The position numbers and the translations under genes were made by a program. A stretch of DNA of 64,000 nt from contig CM058231.1 in assembly GCA_030180135.1 (NCBI GenBank), positions 27,221,034 to 27,285,033 of the forward strand. The letters are read 5' to 3'. Each line of letters starts with the position of its first letter. The stretch's first letter is position 1. The stretch is from Orychophragmus violaceus. Taxonomy: Eukaryota; Streptophyta; Magnoliopsida; Brassicales; Brassicaceae. The notes under the pieces are model-generated. The model saw only the letters and a list, made by a program, of their open reading frames with translations. It had not been told where the DNA came from and searched no databases. Positions 46,731 to 55,734 of the stretch are shown one piece after another.

Positions 46731-47174
46731 TGATAGATTTTAGAGATTGAACATTGAGAAGAGTTTAGGGTTCTTGTTTACAGCCGCAGCTTTGAGAGAG
46801 AATGAGAGACAATAAACCCTTGAATTCATTTTGGTGTTTACATGCTCTTTATATATGAGAGCTAAGACAAATGTTTAACCTAAAATGGTAAGAGACAAAT
46901 CCACAAGGGGACAAACAAGTCTGAACCGTGGGCAGAGGAGAGAGAGAGAGAGTGTGGACCACTTTGTGGTCCTTACAAGATTCCTCTCTTAAACCCTTAA
47001 ACCCTTAAGTCCCAACGGCTCCATCCTCCTTTGTTTGATCCGAATTGTGTTTGAATTGTTGGCGCCATCCTCTTAACAAGAAGTCCCCAACTTTGCACAT
47101 TATCAAATGTGCAAGACTTGTGCATATTTTGATAATACACAACCTTTGCACATTTGATCTCATCATGATCAATA
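46731..47174 (-). repeat. 3' LTR of copia copy I
   Basis: Plus-strand ends TGATAGATTTTAG and CATGATCAATA. Inverted hexamers GCACAT/ATGTGC at 47095-47112 lie in the U3 start, one of several GCACATTTGAT-like repeats there. The promoter box is CTTTATATATG near 46851-46861 (TATATAAAG on the element strand). Confidence 0.95.
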
Positions 47175-47326
47175 CTCCCCCTCAAGTTCAGACTTTGGAA
47201 TCACCCTAAAGACTGAACTTGGAATGATCATGGCAACACCTCATTAAAAACCTTGATGTGGAAAACCACTTGGGACAAAACCACATCAAGGGAAAAAGAG
47301 TATGCTGCTCATGAATCAGGAGAGTT

Positions 47327-50300
47327 CTAATCATGAATAGCTACTAGTCCTAGTTTGCCAAAGACATGAGTGCAAACCTTAAGACTAGCAGCCTTGGTGA
47401 AGATATCCGCAAGCTGATCTTCACTCTTTGTGTAGCAAGGCAGAATGGTTCCATCTTCAATCTTCTCCCTTACCTTGTGACAATCAATCTCAATGTGTTT
47501 TGTCCTCTCATGAAACACTGAGTTGGTTGCAATGTTAATAGCAGCCTGGTTGTCACAATGGAAGGTGATTGGATTTGTTTGCTCTATGCCAAAGTCCTTG
47601 AGCAAAGCTTTCAGCCATGTTAACTCGGTTGCAAGCTTCCTCATTGCCCTATACTCAGCTTCAGCACTAGAACAAGATACCACCTTCTGCTTCTTTGTCT
47701 TCCAAGTTACCAAGTTGCCTCCAATGAAGGTACAATAGCCGGTTGTTGATCTCCTATCACTCTTATCTCCAGCCCAATCTGCATCACAATAGCCAACAAT
47801 CTCTGTGCTCTCATTCTTACCCATCCAAATACCTTGTTCAGTTGATCCTTTGAGATATCTGAGTATCCTCTCAATCAAACTCCAATGATACACTGTGGGT
47901 GATTGCATATGTTGGCTAACTTGATTCACAGCAAAACACAAGTCTGGTCTTGTGAGAGTGAGGTAGATAAGCTTCCCAACCAGCCTCCTATACAATGAGA
48001 CATCCTTGAACTTGACTTCATCTGATTTCTCCCCCTTTCTATTGACTTGGTAGCCATCTTCAAGAGGAGTCTTTGCAATCTTGCAATCAAGCATACTTGT
48101 GTCTGTCAACAAGTCCTTAACATACTTCCTTTGGGACAGAAACAATCCATCATTGAATCTGCAAACTTCAATGCCCAAGAAGTACTTCAACTCACCAAGG
48201 TCTTTGATATCAAAGGAACTTTTGAGAAACGCCTTTGTGGATTGAATCCCATCATTATCACTTCCTGTGATGATCAAATCATCCACATATATCAGAACTA
48301 CCACCACTCCTTGAGCACTTTGAAGTGTGAACAATGTGTGATCAGATTGAGACTTCTTGAAACCATGGTCCATGAGAGTGTGACTGAGCTTATGGTACCA
48401 TGCCCTTGGTGATTGCTTCAGACCATAAATTGCCCTTCTCAGCCTCAACACTTCACCATCTTTACACAAATGCTTCAAACCTGGTGGTGGAGTCATATAC
48501 ACTTCCTCTTCAAGTTCACCTTGTAGAAAAGCATTCTTCACATCCATTTGCCATAGATTCCATGAGAGGTTGGTGGCTAAGCTCAATGTGACTCTCACTG
48601 TGTGAAGTTTAGCCACTGGTGCAAAGGTATCTGTATAGTCTTCTCCATAGGTTTGAGTGAATCCCCTTGCTACTAGCCTTGCCTTGTACCTCTCTATGTC
48701 TCCATTGCTTTTATACTTGATTGTGAAGACCCATTTAGAGCTAACAGTCTTCTTCTTTTTCGGCAGCTTCTCTACAATCCAAGTATGGTTCCTCTCCATA
48801 GCTTCTTTCTCATCCTTTACTGCATCCATCCAAACCTTGGTACCCTCAGCCTCTTCATAAGTCTTAGGAACTTGGTTTAGCTCAATCTTTCCAAGAAAGG
48901 CCTTGTGACTAGATGGTAGCAAGTCAATAGAACAAGTAGACTGACTAGGATGAGCTACTGCTTGGTTGTTGTAGTAGACTCTTGTCTTCATCCATTCTGA
49001 TGGATCTTTCTTTTCCCTTGTGCTTCTCCTGAGTTGCTGAACCTGTTGATCAACCACTTCCTCATTACCCACTGCCTCTTGATAAACCATCTCATCCTCA
49101 TCCATATCCAAGTCCACTTGGTTCTGATCTTGAGGTAGAGTGTCTTCTTGAGCTTGAGCCGGTTCCTGAGTGTGTGTTGCTGGTTCAATATCCTCTTGTT
49201 GAGCTTCCTGGGTAGGTGTCTCAGCCTTTTCTGGCCGTGGGGTGTCATTGCCCAAGTGATCCAACAAGTACTTCAAACTTGTAGCCAAATCAGAAGGTGA
49301 TCTTGAGAGATCTTTCAAACCTTCCCAATCCTTCTTCTCATAGTAACTTTGCCCCTCAATGAACTTAACATCCCTTGAGACATAGGTCCTGTTGTTGCTT
49401 GGATCAAAACACTTGTAGCCCTTCTGAGTTGTGGAGTATCCAAGAAACATACACTTTGTGCTCTTAGCATCTAGCTTGTTCCTTTGATCTCCTGAGATAT
49501 ATACAAAACAAACACAACCAAACACACGTAAGTGTTCAATGAATGGTTTGGCTTTGTTCAATACCTCATATGGTGAAATGTCTTGAAGAACTCTAGTTGG
49601 GATCCTGTTGATGAGATAACATGCTGCCAACACTGCATCTCCCCAAAATCTCTTAGGAACATTGGTGTGGAACATCATGGACCTAGCAGCTTCCATGAGG
49701 TGTCTGTTCTTCCTTTCAGCCACACCATTTTGTTGGGGAGTATGGGGACAGCTTGTTTGATGAAGGATCCCACATTTGTTCAAGTGAGCTTTGAATCTTT
49801 GGCTTGTATATTCTCCTCCATTATCCGACCTAAACACTTTGATCTTGGCATTAAACTGATTAGTAACATAGTTTTGGAAATTTAAAAATGCATCAAACAC
49901 CCTATCTTTAGATGGAAGCAAAGTTACCCAAGTATATTTTGATTTTTCATCTATGAAGGTCACAAAATACTTGTTTCTATCTCTAGACAGACAAGGTGAA
50001 GTCCAAACATCAGAGTGCACAAGATCAAAACAATGTTCATAGATAGTAGTTGATTTAGGAAAGACAGTTCTACAATGTTTGCCAAGAATACAAGCTTCAC
50101 AAGTTGAATGATCAAAGCTAACATTAGGCAACATTAAGTTCAAAGCACGAGCATGAGGATGTCCTAGTCTAGCATGCCATAGGACATTTTGATTGAAAGA
50201 AAAACAGGATTTAAAAGCTAAAGTATCCGAGTTGCTTGGAGAAGTGTCTTCAAGGAGGTAAAGCTCATCTTGTGTACCACCTCTTCCAATAACCTTTCCA

Positions 50301-51577
50301 TTCTTAATATCCTGAAAACAAACATCATTAGGCCCAAAGATAACATTGCAATTCAAGTCTTTAGTGATCCTCTTAACCGACAGCAAGTTGGATTTAAACT
50401 TAGGAACATAGAATGCATCACTTTCCTTGTTAAATAATCTCAACTTTCCTGTACCTATTATTGGAATCCCTTGACCATCAGCTATAGTTACTCTTCCTAG
50501 GGCAGGTTTAATGTTCTCCAACAACTTAGCATTACTAATCATATGGTGAGAAGCTCCTGAATCTACTACCAACTTATGATCAGTTTTACTAAGCAATTTA
50601 TGTGAAAATAAAGAGATACCAGAGAGTTTAGAGGCATAAGCCTTGATGAGGTCCTCAAGGTCACTCTTCTTGACATACTCAGTGGCTGTGTAGAGTGCAA
50701 GCTCCCCTCCTTGAGCTGAAGTGGAGGCTGGTTCATTCACAGCTTCTTGTGAGATGTTTGCATTTGCCCTTGAGTTCTTGAACTTGTCTGGTTTGAGGTG
50801 GGGATGAAGGACCCAACACTTATCCTTGGAGTGGCCTTTCCTCTTGCAATGATCACAAAATGGCGCCTTCTTCTCCTCAGGTTTGAAGCCGGCTTTGTTG
50901 GCAGTAACCAACTCCCCCTTTCCTCCAAACAAACCAATGTTTCCTTCTTCCTTTTGGAGCCTTGAGCACACCTCTTCAAAATCAGGAAGTGTAGTCTCCC
51001 TTAGGATCTTCATGATGGCATCATTGTAAACCGGATTCAAGTTGAGTAGAAGGCCAAAGATCTTGTCTTGCTCCTTTCTCTCAATGAGAACCTTGGGGTT
51101 TAAAGTACTTGGCCTTAGCATCTCAAGTTCAGACCATGCTGAAGAGAACTTCCCAAGATACTTGGTAAAGTCATGGTCTTCTTGTTTCAGCTCATTTATG
51201 GCCTTCTTCACCTCATATACTCTGCTCAGATTTGAAACATCTCCATAAATCTTCTTGAGAGTATCCCACAGTGACTTGGCTGTCTCACAATGAGAATAAG
51301 CTTCAAGGATGGATGGATCAAGAGAGTTTTGGAGAAAGCCAAGCACAAGCTGATCTTCTTGAAACCATTTAGCTTCTACCTTCTTGGTTTCCTCATCCTT
51401 CTTCTTGGCTTCATCTTCTTCAGTTGGTGTTTTATCCTCCAAGATGTGTTCCCACAATCCTCTTCCACAAATGGCAGTCTTGATGGTCCTTTGCCATGTC
51501 CTATAGGTTATACCTTTGAGCACAACAGGGACAACAGTAGGCCTCAAGCTTGAGCTAAGATGAGCAGAGTCTTCCAT
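47327..51577 (-). CDS. Ty1/copia Gag-Pol polyprotein, complete
   Basis: 1416 residues, a normal length for plant copia. Order: Gag (UBN2-like, about 1-235), CCHC knuckle CDHCKRKGHSKDKC at 241-254, aspartic protease VVDSGASHHM (Asp339), GAG-pre-integrase LWHARLGH (from 467) with HHCC zinc residues, integrase catalytic D523 (HSDVW), D585 (RSDNGGEY) and E621 (NGVAERKN) with D-x61-D-x35-E spacing, RT with MDVKNAFLQG and YVDD (Asp1099/1100), and RNase H from CDADWAGD (Asp1265) through SSAEAEYRAM and HCDNQAA. It would assemble particles, copy element RNA from the tRNA-iMet primer and insert the DNA. The INT-before-RT order fixes it as copia. It resembles the centromere-inserting Tal1/EVD group in behaviour, but I did not confirm that family. 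Confidence 0.96.
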   Translation of the reverse strand: MEDSAHLSSSLRPTVVPVVLKGITYRTWQRTIKTAICGRGLWEHILEDKTPTEEDEAKKKDEETKKVEAKWFQEDQLVLGFLQNSLDPSILEAYSHCETAKSLWDTLKKIYGDVSNLSRVYEVKKAINELKQEDHDFTKYLGKFSSAWSELEMLRPSTLNPKVLIERKEQDKIFGLLLNLNPVYNDAIMKILRETTLPDFEEVCSRLQKEEGNIGLFGGKGELVTANKAGFKPEEKKAPFCDHCKRKGHSKDKCWVLHPHLKPDKFKNSRANANISQEAVNEPASTSAQGGELALYTATEYVKKSDLEDLIKAYASKLSGISLFSHKLLSKTDHKLVVDSGASHHMISNAKLLENIKPALGRVTIADGQGIPIIGTGKLRLFNKESDAFYVPKFKSNLLSVKRITKDLNCNVIFGPNDVCFQDIKNGKVIGRGGTQDELYLLEDTSPSNSDTLAFKSCFSFNQNVLWHARLGHPHARALNLMLPNVSFDHSTCEACILGKHCRTVFPKSTTIYEHCFDLVHSDVWTSPCLSRDRNKYFVTFIDEKSKYTWVTLLPSKDRVFDAFLNFQNYVTNQFNAKIKVFRSDNGGEYTSQRFKAHLNKCGILHQTSCPHTPQQNGVAERKNRHLMEAARSMMFHTNVPKRFWGDAVLAACYLINRIPTRVLQDISPYEVLNKAKPFIEHLRVFGCVCFVYISGDQRNKLDAKSTKCMFLGYSTTQKGYKCFDPSNNRTYVSRDVKFIEGQSYYEKKDWEGLKDLSRSPSDLATSLKYLLDHLGNDTPRPEKAETPTQEAQQEDIEPATHTQEPAQAQEDTLPQDQNQVDLDMDEDEMVYQEAVGNEEVVDQQVQQLRRSTREKKDPSEWMKTRVYYNNQAVAHPSQSTCSIDLLPSSHKAFLGKIELNQVPKTYEEAEGTKVWMDAVKDEKEAMERNHTWIVEKLPKKKKTVSSKWVFTIKYKSNGDIERYKARLVARGFTQTYGEDYTDTFAPVAKLHTVRVTLSLATNLSWNLWQMDVKNAFLQGELEEEVYMTPPPGLKHLCKDGEVLRLRRAIYGLKQSPRAWYHKLSHTLMDHGFKKSQSDHTLFTLQSAQGVVVVLIYVDDLIITGSDNDGIQSTKAFLKSSFDIKDLGELKYFLGIEVCRFNDGLFLSQRKYVKDLLTDTSMLDCKIAKTPLEDGYQVNRKGEKSDEVKFKDVSLYRRLVGKLIYLTLTRPDLCFAVNQVSQHMQSPTVYHWSLIERILRYLKGSTEQGIWMGKNESTEIVGYCDADWAGDKSDRRSTTGYCTFIGGNLVTWKTKKQKVVSCSSAEAEYRAMRKLATELTWLKALLKDFGIEQTNPITFHCDNQAAINIATNSVFHERTKHIEIDCHKVREKIEDGTILPCYTKSEDQLADIFTKAASLKVCTHVFGKLGLVAIHD

Positions 51578-51879
51578 GGTGAGAGCTGAAGAGAGCGGAT
51601 GAAGGCTTTAAGGGTTAACTGAGAGAGAATGTAGCCGCAAGGGTTTTGGACCGAGAGGAGAATGGACCAAGAGAGAGAAGATTAGGGCTTAGACTTTTCT
51701 GAGCTTATGAGGTGAGATGAGAGCTGGAGAACCGAGATTTGTTGAAGAGAAAAATGGGCAGAGAATATGATGAAGAACTAGGGTTTTAGGACCGAGAATG
51801 TTTAGAACCGAGAGAGTAAGAGATTAGGAGTGAGAGAATAGTAGAACAAGTATAGAAACTTAAGAGAATTGAGATCAAT
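51578..51879 (-). other. 5' leader of copia copy I
   Basis: No gene. It contains repeated plus-strand ACCGAG (complement CTCGGT), as in the leaders of copies G and H, but with different spacing. Confidence 0.7.
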
Positions 51880-51891
51880 GCTCTGATACCA
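51880..51891 (-). other. Primer binding site, tRNA-iMet (copy I)
   Basis: Plus-strand GCTCTGATACCA abuts the 5' LTR at 51892. Confidence 0.95.
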
Positions 51892-52335
51892 TGATAGATT
51901 TTAGAGATTGAACATTGAGAAGAGTTTAGGGTTCTTGTTTACAGCCGCAGCTTTGAGAGAGAATGAGAGACAATAAACCCTTGAATTCATTTTGGTGTTT
52001 ACATGCTCTTTATATATGAGAGCTAAGACAAATGTTTAACCTAAAATGGTAAGAGACAAATCCACAAGGGGACAAACAAGTCTGAACCGTGGGCAGAGGA
52101 GAGAGAGAGAGAGTGTGGACCACTTTGTGGTCCTTACAAGATTCCTCTCTTAAACCCTTAAACCCTTAAGTCCCAACGGCTCCATCCTCCTTTGTTTGAT
52201 CCGAATTGTGTTTGAATTGTTGGCGCCATCCTCTTAACAAGAAGTCCCCAACTTTGCACATTATCAAATGTGCAAGACTTGTGCATATTTTGATAATACA
52301 CAACCTTTGCACATTTGATCTCATCATGATCAATA
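51892..52335 (-). repeat. 5' LTR of copia copy I
   Basis: 444 bp. I saw no difference from the partner LTR. The outer end CATGATCAATA is followed by the target duplication GCTCG (52336-52340). Confidence 0.95.
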
Positions 52336-52340
52336 GCTCG

Positions 52341-55161
52341 TGCTTTGAACTTAATGTTGCCTAATGTTAGCTTTGATCATTCAACTTGTGAAGCTTGTAT
52401 TCTTGGCAAACATTGTAGAACTGTCTTTCCTAAATCAACTACTATCTATGAACATTGTTTTGATCTTGTGCACTCTGATGTTTGGACTTCACCTTGTCTG
52501 TCTAGAGATAGAAACAAGTATTTTGTGACCTTCATAGATGAAAAATCAAAATATACTTGGGTAACTTTGCTTCCATCTAAAGATAGGGTGTTTGATGCAT
52601 TTTTAAATTTCCAAAACTATGTTACTAATCAGTTTAATGCCAAGATCAAAGTGTTTAGGTCAGATAATGGAGGAGAGTATACAAGCCAAAGATTCAAAGC
52701 TCACTTGAACAAATGTGGGATCCTTCATCAAACAAGCTGTCCCCATACTCCCCAACAAAATGGTGTGGCTGAAAGGAAGAACAGACACCTCATGGAAGCT
52801 GCTAGGTCCATGATGTTCCACACCAATGTTCCTAAGAGATTTTGGGGAGATGCAGTGTTGGCAGCATGTTATCTCATCAACAGGATCCCAACTAGAGTTC
52901 TTCAAGACATTTCACCATATGAGGTATTGAACAAAGCCAAACCATTTATTGAACACTTACATGTGTTTGGTTGTGTTTGTTTTGTATATATCTCAGGAGA
53001 TCAAAGGAACAAGCTAGATGCTAAGAGCACAAGGTGTATGTTTCTTGGATACTCCACAACTCAGAAGGGCTACAAGTGTTTTGATCCAAGCAACAACAGG
53101 ACCTATGTTTCAAGGGATGTTAAGTTCATTGAGGGACAGAGTTACTATGAGAAGAAGGATTGGGAAGGTTTGAAAGATCTCTCAAGATCACCTTCTGATT
53201 TGGCTACAAGTTTGAAGTACTTGTTGGATCACTTGGGCAATGACACCCCACGGCCAGAAAAGGCTGAGACACCTACCCAGGAAGCTCAACAAGAGGATAC
53301 TGAACCAGCAACACACACTCAGGAACCGGCTCAAGCTCAAGAAGACACTCTACCTCAAGATCAGAACCAAGTGGACTTGGATATGGATGAGGATGAGATG
53401 GTTTATCAAGAGGCAGTGGGTAATGAGAAAGTGGTTGATCAACAGGTTCAGCAACTCAGGAGAAGTACAAGGGAAAAGAAAGATCCATCAGAATGGATGA
53501 AGACAAGAGTCTACTACAACAACCAAGCAGTAGCTCATCCTAGTCAGTCTACTTGTTCTATTGACTTGCTACCATCTAGTCACAAGGCCTTTCTTGGACA
53601 GATTGAGCTAAACCAGGTCCCTAAGACTTATGAAGAGGCTGAGGGTATCAAGGTTTGGATGGATGCAGTAAAGGATGAGAAAGAAGCTATGGAGAGGAAC
53701 CATACTTGGATTGTAGAGAAGCTGCCGAAAAAGAAGAAGACTGTTAGCTCTAAATGGGTCTTCACAATCAAGTATAAAAGCAATGGAGACATAGAGAGGT
53801 ACAAGGCAAGGCTAGTAGCAAGGGTATTCACTCAAACCTATGGAGAAGACTATACAGATACCTTTGCACCAGTGGCTAAACTTCACACAGTGAGAGTCAC
53901 ATTGAGCTTAGCCACCAACCTCTCATGGAATCTATGGCAAATGGATGTGAAGAATGCTTTTCTACAAGGTGAACTTGAAGAGGAAGTGTATATGACTCCA
54001 CCACCAGGATTGAAGCACTTGTGTAAAGATGGTGAGGTATTGAGGCTGAGAAGGGCAATTTATGGCTTGAAGCAATCACCAAGGGCATGGTACCATAAGC
54101 TTAGTCACACTCTTATGGACCATGGCTTCAAGAAGTCTCAATCTGATCATACATTGTTCACGCTTCAAAGTGCTCAAGGAATTGTGGTGGTTCTGATTTA
54201 TGTGGATGATTTGATTATCACAGGAAGTGATAATGATGGGATTCAATCCACAAAGGCTTTCCTCAAGAGTTCCTTTGATATTAAAGACCTTGGAGAGTTG
54301 AAGTACTTCTTGGGCATTGAAGTTTGCAGATTCAATGATGGATTGTTTCTGTCCCAAAGGAAGTATGTTAAGGACTTGTTGACAGAAACAAGTATGCTTG
54401 ATTGCAAGATTGCAAAGACTCCTCTTGAAGATGGCTACCAAGTCAATAGAAAGGGGGAGAAATCAGATGAAGTCAAGTTCAAGGATGTCTCATTGTATAG
54501 GAGGCTGGTTGGGAAGCTTATCTACCTCACTCTCACAAGACCAGATTTGTGCTTTGCTGTGAACCAAGTTAGCCAACATATGCAATCACCCACAGTGTAT
54601 CATTGGAGTTTGATTGAGAGGATACTCATATATCTCAAAGGATCAACTGAACAAGGTATTTGGATGGGTAAGAATGAGAGCACAGAGATTGTTGGCTATT
54701 GTGATGCAGATTGGGCTGGAGATAAGAGTGATAGGAGATCAACAACCGGCTATTGTACCTTCATTGGAGGCAACTTGGTAACTTGGAAGACAAAGAAGCA
54801 GAAGGTGGTATCATGTTCTAGTGCTGAAGCTGAGTATAGGGCCATGAGGAAGCTTGCAACTGAGTTAACATGGCTGAAGGCTTTGCTTAAGGACTTTGGC
54901 ATAGAGCAGTCAAGTCCAATCACCTTCCATTGTGACAACCAGGCTGCTATTCACATTGCAACCAACTCAGTGTTTCATGAGAGGACCAAACACATTGAGA
55001 TTGATTGTCACAAAGTAAGGGAGAAGATTGAAGATGGAACCATTCTGCCTTGTTACACAAAGAGTGAAGATCAGCTTGCGGATATCTTCACCAAGGCTGC
55101 TAGTCTTAAAGTTTGCACTCATGTCTTTGGCAAACTAGGGCTAGTAGCTATTCATGATTAG
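52341..55161 (+). pseudogene. Copia integrase-RT-RNase H part of copy H polyprotein (split 3' part)
   Basis: It continues copy H from the integrase zinc region (ALNLMLPNVSFDHSTCEACILGKHC) through the integrase D/D/E residues (GAT 52477, GAT 52663, GAA 52771), RT YVDD (54199-54210), RNase H CDADW (54700) to the stop at 55159-55161. It is uninterrupted over 2821 nt. One variant of note is RVFTQTY where sisters have RGFTQTY, a Gly-to-Val change in RT. Confidence 0.95.
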
Positions 55162-55313
55162 AACTCTCCTGATTCATGAGCAGCATACTCTTTTTCCCTT
55201 GATGTGGTTTTGTCCCAAGTGGTTTTCCACATCAAGGTTTTTAATGAGGTGTTGCCATGATCATTCCAAGTTCAGTCTTTAGGGTGATTCCAAAGTCTGA
55301 ACTTGAGGGGGAG
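55162..55313 (+). other. 3' non-coding region and PPT of copia copy H
   Basis: It contains two inverted repeats: CTTGATGTGG (55198-55207) with CCACATCAAG (55227-55236), and AAGTTCAG (55268-55275) with CTGAACTT (55297-55304). The PPT GAGGGGGAG (55305-55313) follows at once and abuts the LTR. The same 152-bp block, with both inverted repeats, precedes the 3' LTR of copies B, C, D, G and I. Confidence 0.85.
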
Positions 55314-55734
55314 TATTGATCATGTTAAGATCAATGTGTTAAGATTGTGCATTATCATAAAATGCACAAGACTTGCACATTGATGAAGTGCAAAGTTGGG
55401 GACTTAATATCATGAGGTGCCAACAACAATTCAAATGTACAAGTCTCGGATGGAAAGAAGAAAGAAGGGCTTTAGGGTTTAAGAGAGAGAGCCGTTAGGT
55501 TATGTGGTCCACACCCTCTCTCTCTCCTCTGCCACGCTTCAGAACTCCTTGGCATCTTGTGCATTTGTCTTTTACTTAGTTAGGTTAAACATTTTGGCTG
55601 AATGTATCCCTATAAAAGCTGATGTAAACCGCAAATGAATGTTAAGGGTTGTGAACACCATTATCTCTCTCTTTGCTGCGCATTCTCTCTAAACTTACCA
55701 AGTAACCTAATGTTCACATACTCTAAAAATCACA
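55314..55734 (+). repeat. 3' LTR of copia copy H
   Basis: 421 bp. It differs from the 5' LTR by GAGGTGCC versus GAGGCGCC and by ATCCCTATAAAAG versus ATCCTTATAAAAG, and is followed by the TCTAT duplication. Confidence 0.95.

Larger units (their letters stand above)
46731..52335 (-). mobile_element. Intact copia copy I, nested in copy H
   Basis: 5605 bp with two 444-bp LTRs (46731-47174 and 51892-52335) that look identical by eye. It has a tRNA-iMet primer site, a complete 1416-codon polyprotein, the PPT GAGGGGGAG, and the 5-bp duplication GCTCG at 46726-46730 and 52336-52340. All parts needed for self-directed movement are visible. It is the youngest element in the window and is likely still competent or only recently silenced. 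Confidence 0.97.
44554..55734 (+). mobile_element. Complete copia copy H (outer), interrupted by nested copy I
   Basis: Two 421-bp LTRs (44554-44974 and 55314-55734) differ at 2 positions that I could see. TCTAT is duplicated at 44549-44553 and 55735-55739 in the satellite word CCAATCTATGACAT. The internal region is split by an opposite-strand copy at 46731-52335 with its own GCTCG duplication. Leaving out the insert and one GCTCG, the two coding parts add to 1430 + 2821 = 4251 nt, exactly the length of the intact frame. Copy H was therefore probably autonomous until it was hit. Confidence 0.95.

Noticed and set aside
47523..49885. Plus-strand frames of 60-120 codons opposite the copia polyprotein
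   Set aside because: They recur in every copy as mirror images of the conserved coding strand and have no domain of their own.
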